DNA from: Spirochaetaceae bacterium
Lineage (GTDB): Bacteria > Spirochaetota > Spirochaetia > Treponematales > Breznakiellaceae
Reading direction: 5' to 3'
NCBI GenBank assembly: GCA_031279965.1
Contig: JAITHM010000072.1
Coordinates: 1-6,341 of the forward strand
Length of the DNA: 6,341 nt
In this document: positions 1 through 4,610 of the stretch, piece after piece
Layout: each line of letters opens with the position of its first letter
Position numbering within the stretch: the stretch's first letter is position 1
Program-made: the position numbers and the translations under genes
The notes under the pieces: model-generated
Told to the model about the DNA's origin: nothing
The model's database searches: none
What the model saw: only the letters and a program-made list of their open reading frames with translations

Positions 1-170
1 CGCTTTGCCGCCAGCCGTTGTTCTTCCTCCTGCCGAATGTGGTAGACGTCGGTCAGCATCGCTTCCAGTTCGGCAATGTCCTGCCCCTGCGTAAGATGGG
101 CGGGATAGGCGTTCAAATAGCCCACAAGCCAGCCGTCCTCTGCTTCCCAATAGGTGTATGCGACTTCCAT
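1..170 (-). CDS. hicB: HicB-like antitoxin, 3' part cut by the window edge
   Basis: The first 56 codons are visible, starting at the ATG at 170-168 and reading MEVAYTYWEAEDGWLVGYLN onward. A Shine-Dalgarno-like AGAGGA lies a few bases upstream of the ATG, which supports this start. The pattern Y-x-Y-x-EA-x-x-G-x-x-VGY followed by P-x-H-x-TQG and ELE-x-ML is that of the short HicB family (degraded RNase H-like fold), which neutralises HicA mRNA-interferase toxins. By hand alignment it matches the second HicB of this window (1540-1719) at 21 of the first 41 residues, so they are relatives, not a recent duplicate. A HicA partner would be expected downstream, off the left edge, and cannot be seen. 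It is transcribed divergently from the rest of the TA island. The family call is good; activity cannot be judged from a fragment. Confidence 0.8.
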   Translation of the reverse strand, partial: MEVAYTYWEAEDGWLVGYLNAYPAHLTQGQDIAELEAMLTDVYHIRQEEEQRLAAK

Positions 171-213
171 GTTTTGTCCTCTTTAATGATACATTGTGTA
201 ACTATTCGAGGTT

Positions 214-241
214 ATTATACCTTCTTTCCTGTTTTTGGAAA
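214..241 (-). promoter_or_regulatory. Probable sigma-70-type promoter of the leftward hicB-like gene
   Basis: Read on the minus strand there is a perfect -10 box TATAAT (219-214) and a partial -35 box TTTCCA (241-236, 4 of 6 matches to TTGACA) with a 16-nt spacer. Transcription would start near 207, leaving a leader of roughly 37 nt before the ATG at 170. HicB proteins often autoregulate, but I see no clear operator palindrome over this promoter. Confidence 0.5.
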
Positions 242-250
242 AGATAATGA

Positions 251-364
251 CCGCAAGAGCTGTCAGGCGGTGCCTACACCAAAGTTGGCGTTCCCCAGTC
301 AGGCGGCAGCGACATCGGCACCACGGACGACACGCTGATTGCGATACCGAAGGGCAAGCGCTGA
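251..364 (+). pseudogene. Orphan gene 3' end (tail copy R1)
   Basis: The frame ending at TGA 362-364 is open only back to 251, where it meets a stop, and has no credible start codon. It reads ELSGGAYTKVGVPQSGG, then SDIGTTDD, then TLIAIPKGKR. Its last part recurs twice: 313-354 is identical over 42 nt to 1386-1427, and 328-367 matches 1921-1960 at 36 of 40 positions. In the third copy the differences are Ile-to-Val twice and one silent Arg change, the pattern of a sequence that once encoded protein. I do not recognise the parent protein. The fragment lies between the leftward hicB-like gene and TA module 1 and looks like a leftover from recombination. Confidence 0.55.
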
Positions 365-430
365 TTGCTTATCCCGCCTGTATCCGTTACTCTTTTCCAT
401 AGAATAAATGATTGATTTACGGAGGCTTTT

Positions 431-706
431 ATGTATGCGGTTAATGGGTATTATATGGGCGGGGATACGGTAAAAATTGAACGGAATGATTTTCCCGTCA
501 GCGCGCCCTATAAAGTTGTGGTAACGTTTATTGAGCCTGCGTCAGCCGATGCAGGCAAAGTCCGCGCCGGCGAGGAACTGGCGAAAAGCCGTGAAGCGTT
601 TGCCCGTCTGTCAAAATATCATAAATCACTGCCTGCTGATTTTGATTACAAAAAAGAACTTGCCGAATACCGGGAGGAACGTTTTGGTAGTCCTGGTAGA
701 TACTAA
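431..706 (+). CDS. Antitoxin partner of a PIN-domain toxin (VapB-type role)
   Basis: This gene encodes 91 aa from ATG 431, with a strong ribosome-binding site (GGAGG, 421-425) placed just upstream. The N-terminal half (NGYYMGGDTVKIERNDFPVS, then KVVVTFIE) looks like a small beta-strand domain of the kind found in PIN-toxin antitoxins. The C-terminal half (EELAKSREAFARLSKYHKSL, then DFDYKKELAEYREERFG) is charged and helical, as expected of the segment that wraps the toxin. The toxin start at 684 lies inside this gene, overlapping by 23 nt, typical of a coupled TA operon. A possible -10 box TAGAAT is at 400-405, without a good -35. The antitoxin is intact although its toxin is broken, so it may now be an orphan. 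The role comes from context and layout; I cannot name the exact family. Confidence 0.72.
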   Translation: MYAVNGYYMGGDTVKIERNDFPVSAPYKVVVTFIEPASADAGKVRAGEELAKSREAFARLSKYHKSLPADFDYKKELAEYREERFGSPGRY

Positions 707-1034
707 CGTCATTCTTGATGATTTTCTGGCTCGTGAACCTTTTGCGGGAACGGCTCATAAAATACTGGAACTCGCCGCCGAAAAGAAAATCACCGCATAC
801 ATAGCGTCGCACAGCATACCAACGATTTTTTATATACTGCGTAAAAATTATTCCGTTGCGGAGCGGAAAGATATATTGCTTAATTTATGCGGTGTAGTTG
901 ATATTGCCGTTATTGGCAAGATAGAAATCATTGACACGTTTAAAGACGCAGGCTTTGACGATTTGGAGGATTGTCTTCAGGATAAATGCGCTTGCTCCAT
1001 TAACGCCGATTATATTATTACCCGAAACATTGAA

Positions 1035-1152
1035 GGGCATCTCTAAAAACTTCAGTTTTTAGAGATGCACCGCTTAAAATGCGCGTTTCGCAGCCCGTAG
1101 GACGAGAAACCGCAAGGGAACCTCTGAAAACAACCGGTTTTTAGAGGTTCCC
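1035..1152. mobile_element. 118-bp MITE-like element with hairpin ends, inserted in the toxin gene
   Basis: The ends are inverted repeats: the left end GGGCATCTCTAAAAAC and the reverse complement of the right end GGGAACCTCTAAAAAC agree at 14 of 16 positions. The element is flanked by the direct repeat TGAA (1031-1034 and 1153-1156). Both TGAA copies fit the toxin coding sequence, which becomes continuous when the element and one copy are removed. Each end also folds on itself into a long hairpin, so the CTCT(A/G)AAAAC motif occurs four times. The 46-bp middle (1069-1114) has no ORF. There is no transposase, so mobilisation in trans by an unidentified transposase is inferred. The element type (GGG ends, 4-bp duplication) is not one I can assign to an IS family with confidence. 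Confidence 0.8.
1037..1068. repeat. Left-end hairpin of the MITE-like element (hairpin 1)
   Basis: A perfect 14-bp stem (1037-1050 with 1055-1068) closes a TTCA loop. The stop codon of the truncated toxin (TAA, 1044-1046) lies inside the left arm. The A/T-rich top of the stem (AAAAAC/GTTTTT) matches hairpin 2. In RNA it could slow or end transcription, but there is no U-tract immediately after the stem. Confidence 0.85.
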
Positions 1153-1153
1153 T
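1115..1153. repeat. Right-end hairpin of the MITE-like element (hairpin 2)
   Basis: A 17-bp stem (1115-1131 with 1137-1153) closes an AACCG loop. The only non-Watson-Crick pair is G1126 opposite T1142, which would be G-U in RNA. The same loop and the same G-T pair, six pairs from the loop, recur in hairpin 3 at 1997-2031. Confidence 0.85.
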
Positions 1154-1235
1154 GAAGATTTTATCAATGCAAAGGTTCCCGCCATTCTGCCCGGCGATTT
1201 TTTGAAAATTGATATGGTATAAAAATACAAAGGCA

Positions 1236-1260
1236 CGGTTCAATGAACCGCTCCTTTTAT
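1236..1260 (+). terminator. Possible weak terminator after the broken toxin gene
   Basis: A 6-bp stem CGGTTC/GAACCG (1236-1241, 1245-1250) with a 3-nt loop is followed by the T-rich CTCCTTTTAT. It lies 14 bases after the original toxin stop, where the TA module 1 transcript would end. The stem is short and the T-tract is imperfect. Confidence 0.35.
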
Positions 1261-1300
1261 TGAAATGGCGGGGGGTATAAGGTAAAGAGAGGAGATTTGT

Positions 1301-1437
1301 ATGAACAAGAGAACACGAATGACGGTGGCGGTGTTGCTTGCGCTGTGTGAAGCAGGCGCGTTCTGGGCTTCTGATGCGGCGGCGGCATCGGCACCACGGA
1401 CGACACGCTGATTGCGATACCGAAGGGGAAAAGGTGA
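1301..1437 (+). pseudogene. Remnant of a secreted-protein gene joined out of frame to tail copy R2
   Basis: A good ribosome-binding site (AGAGAGGAG, 1286-1294) precedes ATG 1301. The open frame encodes only 36 aa: a signal-peptide-like start MNKRTRMTVAVLLALCEAGA, then FWASDAAAASAPRTTR, ending at TGA 1409-1411. The DNA from about 1378 to 1437 is the second copy of the repeated gene tail, but here the tail frame (GGGIGTTDD, then TLIAIPKGKR, stop at 1435-1437) is shifted relative to the signal peptide. The simplest reading is a secreted-protein gene whose middle was deleted, fusing start and tail in different frames. A functional 36-aa secreted peptide is possible but less likely. I do not recognise the parent family. 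Confidence 0.55.
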
Positions 1438-1539
1438 TTGGAGTGGGGCGGACTCTGGCACTTGAAGCGCGCTTATAGACTAATGTTTACCAGAGGGCGG
1501 CAGATTGACACGGCAGACAATATCAGATACATTCAAGCT

Positions 1540-1719
1540 ATGGAACTTGAATATATCTATTTTGAAGCGGACGAAGGCGGATATGTCGGCTATTTTACCG
1601 ATTTCCCCCAGCATGTTACACAGGGGGAAACGCTTGAAGAGCTTGAAGAAATGCTGCTAGATATGTCCGAATGTTTACGCTTGTCAAAATATCGCAAGCG
1701 CAGATTAGCGATTGCATGA
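1540..1719 (+). CDS. hicB: HicB-like antitoxin (short form)
   Basis: Encodes 59 aa: MELEYIYFEADEGGYVGYFT, then DFPQHVTQGETLEELEEMLL and a basic tail. This is the short HicB type that binds and inactivates HicA; it has the partial RNase H-like fold and no evident C-terminal DNA-binding domain. The start at ATG 1540 is chosen because homology with the left-edge HicB begins exactly there. In-frame upstream starts exist (TTG 1438, ATG 1483) but the extra residues have no HicB character. The ribosome-binding site at 1540 is weak; TTG 1438 follows AAAAGG in the preceding repeat, so a longer form cannot be excluded. The stop overlaps the hicA start by 4 nt (ATGA). The order antitoxin then toxin is the reverse of the classic hicAB order but occurs in many HicBA modules. 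Confidence 0.8.
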   Translation: MELEYIYFEADEGGYVGYFTDFPQHVTQGETLEELEEMLLDMSECLRLSKYRKRRLAIA

Positions 1720-1907
1720 AACGGGTAAAACTACTCCAGGTTCTGGGCGCGGCGGGGGTGGTATTTGTGAGGCACGGAAAAAAGCATGATGTTTATCGTC
1801 AGCCTTCAAGCAATATAGAAACTACCATTCCCCGCCATGATGAAATAAAAGAATTTACCGCAAAATCCATTATCAAAACGCTTGCCCCAAACATGTTAGA
1901 ACCATAA
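1716..1907 (+). CDS. hicA: HicA toxin (mRNA interferase)
   Basis: Encodes 63 aa from ATG 1716, which overlaps the hicB stop in ATGA, so translation is likely coupled. HicA proteins have a double-stranded-RNA-binding-like fold and cut mRNA using one histidine. The family layout is visible: MKRVKLLQVLGAAGVVFVRH at the N-terminus, then GKKHDVYRQ with H24 in the catalytic position, then TTIPRHDEIKEFTAKSIIKT, matching the conserved proline-histidine and T-x-x-S-I-L-K part. Length is normal. An ATG at 1671 in the same frame would add 15 residues lying inside hicB and outside the domain, so it was not chosen. No frameshift is visible, so toxin and antitoxin both look functional. Confidence 0.85.
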   Translation: MKRVKLLQVLGAAGVVFVRHGKKHDVYRQPSSNIETTIPRHDEIKEFTAKSIIKTLAPNMLEP

Positions 1908-1913
1908 GCGGCA

Positions 1914-1957
1914 GAACAAACGACACGCTGGTTGCGGTGCCGAAGGGCAAGCGGTGA
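1914..1957 (+). pseudogene. Orphan gene 3' end (tail copy R3)
   Basis: Reads NDTLVAVPKGKR and then TGA (1955-1957). Over 1921-1960 it matches tail copy R1 at 36 of 40 positions; the changes are two conservative Ile-to-Val codons and one silent change. It starts just after the hicA stop with no gene body attached, so this is a recombination remnant, not a gene. Confidence 0.55.
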
Positions 1958-1961
1958 TTGC

Positions 1962-2001
1962 CACGGCAGAAAAGATCCGATACATTGAAGCTATGAACTT
2001 G
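1962..2001 (+). repeat. Second, decayed copy of the hicB upstream region and start
   Basis: The segment matches 1509-1549 at 36 of 41 positions with a single-base gap: CACGGCAGA, then GATACATT-AAGCTAT, then GAACTTG. In the intact copy this is the leader and first codons of hicB (ATG 1540). Here the similarity breaks at hairpin 3; after it, AATATATC (2034-2041) equals the next 8 bases of hicB (1550-1557), too short to be sure. It lies directly after tail copy R3 just as hicB lies after R2, so tail plus hicB start appear to have been duplicated together. Confidence 0.6.
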
Positions 2002-2031
2002 TTCCGAAACCAACCGGGTTTTGGAACAAGT
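1997..2031. repeat. Hairpin 3, same family as the MITE right-end hairpin
   Basis: A 15-bp stem (1997-2011 with 2017-2031) closes an AACCG loop, with one G-T pair (2006/2022). Loop and G-T position are identical to hairpin 2. In the nine pairs nearest the loop the two hairpins differ at two pairs, and both are compensatory (A-T to C-G, T-A to C-G). It lies between the TA island and the lipoprotein gene and might also affect transcription entering that gene. Confidence 0.8.
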
Positions 2032-2069
2032 CTAATATATCGAGCCTGTTGCAAAAGTTGGAGAATAAA

Positions 2070-2996
2070 TTGAACCGAAAATTGCTATTATTGCTGTTTA
2101 TGCTTATTCTGTTTTATTCATGTGAAAAAAAACAAAATGACATAATTCCTCAAACTGCCGTTGAAAATGACGTTGAAAATGACGATGAAGATGACGATAC
2201 CGATGAGATACCTCCAATTGTACAATCGGAGCAATACACTGGTAATGTCATAACATTTGAAAAAGCCTTTGAAGGTATTGATACTTTGAATTTTACAGAA
2301 GCAGATGCAGAATTGGTAAAAAGCCGCGTGCTGAATAAAGAATTTGCAATGCCCAATCATCATAATATGATTACGCAAAGAGGAAGCGGATGGTGGGGCG
2401 GTATTACATGGAATAATGAGTATGTCGGGAATTATCATTTTGAAGTTGTGGGAAAAATTGCGGTTATTATGTTTGAGCGATATGCGGGTAAAAAACCTAA
2501 TTTTGAAGTTAGACTATTTCTTTGCAACCAATTATTATTCTATCCTGTTGATGAAAATGACTGTGTATTAGTAGAACGTCTTGATAATACTGATGAACGC
2601 TTGATAACTCCGGATGGGAAATACACAGTCATGTCCTTATATACAGCAAAAACCCGATTCTTAAAAGCGAAAACAACCTACTACCCGCAATCTATTTTGC
2701 GTATCGATAATGAAACAGGCAAAATGGAAATTTTATCGAATACTGATAAAACATATTCATTTACAAGTGATGATTTTGAAACGATGCCCGGCATTGTAAA
2801 TGATAATAATGTCCGTGTTCGCGCGGAACCTAATCTTAATGCACCTATTCTTGAACACCGCAATAAAGGCGATGTAATTCATATTACATGGGTTGAATCA
2901 AAAAACGATGATACTTGGTATCGTATAAGTCTTGAAGAAAACGACGAAAGTATGGGTTGGATATACAGCGCCTATGTGGATCTTATTAAATTCTGA
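2070..2996 (+). CDS. Lipoprotein with acidic linker and C-terminal SH3b domain
   Basis: The chosen start is TTG 2070, six bases after GGAG (2060-2063), giving 308 aa; an in-frame TTG at 2049 would add seven residues before the signal peptide. Residues 1-17 (MNRKLLLLLFMLILFYS) are a signal peptide and C18 follows in a lipobox LFYSC, so the protein is expected to be lipid-anchored after export. Residues about 31-46 are an Asp/Glu/Asn-rich linker partly made of a tandem GTTGAAAATGAC repeat. The middle (about 50-235, with GSGWWGG at 105-111) is not recognised. Residues about 241-308 fit a bacterial SH3 (SH3b) domain: NVRVRAEPNLNAPIL, then KGDVI, WYRI and GWIYSAYV; such domains usually bind peptidoglycan or proteins. 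The gene is visibly AT-rich compared with the operon to its right and has no operon partner, which suggests separate acquisition. Confidence 0.82.
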   Translation: MNRKLLLLLFMLILFYSCEKKQNDIIPQTAVENDVENDDEDDDTDEIPPIVQSEQYTGNVITFEKAFEGIDTLNFTEADAELVKSRVLNKEFAMPNHHNMITQRGSGWWGGITWNNEYVGNYHFEVVGKIAVIMFERYAGKKPNFEVRLFLCNQLLFYPVDENDCVLVERLDNTDERLITPDGKYTVMSLYTAKTRFLKAKTTYYPQSILRIDNETGKMEILSNTDKTYSFTSDDFETMPGIVNDNNVRVRAEPNLNAPILEHRNKGDVIHITWVESKNDDTWYRISLEENDESMGWIYSAYVDLIKF

Positions 2997-3070
2997 AAAA
3001 CACGGTGAGTAGGGGGATGGGCGCAGCGTCCCCGCAATCAGCAGCTGTTTACAACAAAATCGCCTGAAAC

Positions 3071-3144
3071 AAACCACGGAAAAACGCGGAAATGACACGG
3101 AATTGCGGGCTCTTTCCGCGTGGCTTCCGTGCCTTCCGTGGTTT
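3071..3144. repeat. Inverted repeat of CACGGAA motifs between convergent genes; possible bidirectional terminator
   Basis: The outer arms AAACCACGGAA (3071-3081) and TTCCGTGGTTT (3134-3144) pair perfectly over 11 bp. Inner arms ACGCGGAA (3084-3091) and TTCCGCGT (3114-3121) pair over 8 bp. Each side carries three (C/G)GGAA-type units spaced about 9-11 bp apart. It lies between the stop of the lipoprotein gene (2996) and the stop of the leftward outer-membrane gene (3158), where a shared terminator would be useful, but U-tracts are weak on both sides. It may be a dispersed intergenic repeat. Confidence 0.6.
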
Positions 3145-3157
3145 AATCAACGTTGCC

Positions 3158-4609
3158 CTAGAAATTGGTAAGGCCGCTAAAACCGCCGCCCCATTTGAAG
3201 CCCAGCTCCACCGCCGCGCCCTTAAGCGTCCAGGCGCCGGCGTACGACTGCGAGCGCATTTCCAGGTTGGCAAACCAGCGCGCGAATTGCCACAGGCGCA
3301 AATCCAGACCAAGCCGGTTGCGGCACAGGCCGTCGTAGCCGCCTGTGAACCAGCTTACGGTAAACGCGCGCCCCACATTCAACGATGTTTCGAACCCCAG
3401 GTTGAAGTACCCCTCCTCGCTGGGATTCAGCACCGTAAACCCGATGTTCGGGCGCACCACCACAAAATCCGTGCGGATAGGGCGGAACAGCGCGTACCAG
3501 TCCCAGCGCATAGGCCGCACAACCCACAACTCGCCTGCCGTGTATTCAGTATCGGGACTCGTCGCCTTACCCACATCCACATTAAACCCGCCGTTTACCA
3601 GGTCGTCAATCTCCAAAAGCGTGTTGCGGTCGGGGTCGAACTTGAGCGTCGCCTTGGTGTGCAGCGCCGCGGGAATCAGCGGAAGGTTCAGCACCGTAAG
3701 CCCCACATCCAGAATAGGAAAGAGCGCGTATTCAGCCTGAAGGCTCAGGTCAAAACCGCCCAGGTCAACTTTGTCCGAACCGCCGGAACCGGCTAACGCA
3801 AACGGCATGTACGCCTGCGCCGTGCCGTCAAGTCCCATTTCAACACGCTCTTTGTTATACAACTTGATGCTTAAATCCGACCTGGGAATGTACACCAGCG
3901 GCAAATACTGCGTGCCGGTTATGCTGACAAAAAGCCTGGGAATAATAAAATCGCGCCGGTGGTAGTTCGCCGTAATGTTTTCGGTAAAAACAGCGCCGGA
4001 AAGCGAAAGCCCGTACGACGCCTCGCCCTCCCTAATACCGTTGCTCAACATTTTGAAAATCTGCTCGTTAATGCGCATATCAAACCGGCTGACAAGACTG
4101 CCTATCGAAATACCCAGCCCCGAATCGCCGTCGAGCGCTATTTCAACCTGGATAAAATCTTCCATGTTGAAGCCGAAATTGAGGTCCATGCCGTTCTGCT
4201 TAATAGCCGGGTCATTGTACAATTTGTTGAAGTCCAGCTTGAGCCGGCCGTTCTTTTTCCAGGCATTGTCGCCCGTGCCCATAATATCGCCCACGCCAAC
4301 CGGCAAGTCGGACGCGGCGGAAATACTAAAGCGGGTGAGCATCAAGCCCAGCGCGAACGGCGAGTACGGCTCCAGGTGAGACGTTGTGCCATCGTCCTTG
4401 GTAAAGTAGCCCGCGACAGCCCCCGCCGCGCCGGTAAGCCAGGACGGGAGGACGAAGGGCTTTTTCTCGCCAGAAGCGGCGGCATCAGCGGAGGCCGCCG
4501 CAGGCGCCGCCGCCTCGGTACCAGGCGCGGCATCCTGCGCGAACACATTAAACGAAGCGGCGGCAAAAACCAACAGCGCCGCGTATTTTTTGTAGGTGGA
4601 AAAACACAT
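3158..4609 (-). CDS. Predicted outer-membrane beta-barrel protein, function unknown
   Basis: Encodes 483 aa. Residues 1-24 (MCFSTYKKYAALLVFAAASF, then NVFA) are a signal peptide with likely cleavage after VFA, before Q25. Residues about 26-47 are an Ala-rich low-complexity stretch. The rest is rich in alternating polar/hydrophobic strands with Gly and aromatic residues (for example MDLNFGFNMEDFIQVEIALD, GYFNLGFETSLNVG, AVELGFKWGGG) and the chain ends in Phe (SGLTNF), the classic C-terminal signature of barrels assembled by BamA. The ATG at 4609 lies one base after the upstream stop (TAA 4613-4611); AGGAG (4624-4620) sits inside the end of that gene, so translation is probably coupled. I do not recognise a named family. 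A porin-like or structural envelope role is inference. Confidence 0.75.
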   Translation of the reverse strand: MCFSTYKKYAALLVFAAASFNVFAQDAAPGTEAAAPAAASADAAASGEKKPFVLPSWLTGAAGAVAGYFTKDDGTTSHLEPYSPFALGLMLTRFSISAASDLPVGVGDIMGTGDNAWKKNGRLKLDFNKLYNDPAIKQNGMDLNFGFNMEDFIQVEIALDGDSGLGISIGSLVSRFDMRINEQIFKMLSNGIREGEASYGLSLSGAVFTENITANYHRRDFIIPRLFVSITGTQYLPLVYIPRSDLSIKLYNKERVEMGLDGTAQAYMPFALAGSGGSDKVDLGGFDLSLQAEYALFPILDVGLTVLNLPLIPAALHTKATLKFDPDRNTLLEIDDLVNGGFNVDVGKATSPDTEYTAGELWVVRPMRWDWYALFRPIRTDFVVVRPNIGFTVLNPSEEGYFNLGFETSLNVGRAFTVSWFTGGYDGLCRNRLGLDLRLWQFARWFANLEMRSQSYAGAWTLKGAAVELGFKWGGGFSGLTNF

Positions 4610-4610
4610 G

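Larger units (their letters stand above)
684..1222 (+). pseudogene. PIN-domain (VapC-like, PIN_3-type) toxin broken by a small inserted element
   Basis: PIN toxins are metal-dependent ribonucleases that cleave RNA unless bound by their antitoxin. The likely start is TTG 684, six bases after GGAGG (673-677), giving MVVLVDTNVILDDFL. The PIN signature residues visible are D6 in LVDTN, D96 in DDLEDCLQDKCA and T113-R114-N115 after ADYI. The reading frame then runs into an insertion and stops at 1044-1046 as IEGHL, giving 120 aa. The missing end lies beyond the insertion: from 1154, in another frame, EDFINAKVPAILPGDFLKID leads to TAA 1220-1222, which is exactly how such toxins normally finish. Removing 1035-1156 rejoins TRNIE to DFINAKV and yields 138 aa, a usual length. 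The insertion adds 122 nt and shifts the frame. The truncated product keeps the acidic residues but lacks the last strand and helix, so it is probably inactive or unstable. Confidence 0.85.

Noticed and set aside
531..683. PIN toxin starting upstream at 531
   Set aside because: That stretch is the shadow of the antitoxin gene; PIN homology starts at VLVDTN and TTG 684 has a well-placed GGAGG.
609..1693. Shared 12-nt TGTCAAAATATC (609-620 and 1682-1693), both encoding LSKY in antitoxins
   Set aside because: Too short, with no flanking similarity; likely chance within Lys/Tyr-rich AT-biased codons.
1671..1907. Longer HicA from ATG 1671
   Set aside because: The extra 15 residues lie within hicB coding sequence and outside the conserved HicA domain; ATG 1716 gives the usual coupled ATGA overlap.
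313..1960. Integron gene-cassette array with attC sites
   Set aside because: The repeats between modules encode a protein tail and lack the palindromic attC structure and RYYYAAC/GTTRRRY cores; no integrase gene is seen.
1037..2031. CRISPR array from repeated hairpins
   Set aside because: The hairpins are irregularly spaced, differ in stem sequence, and one pair forms the ends of an inserted element.
1994..2075. 27-codon ORF running through hairpin 3
   Set aside because: It only arises from the decayed hicB start and the hairpin sequence, has no ribosome-binding site and overlaps the lipoprotein start.
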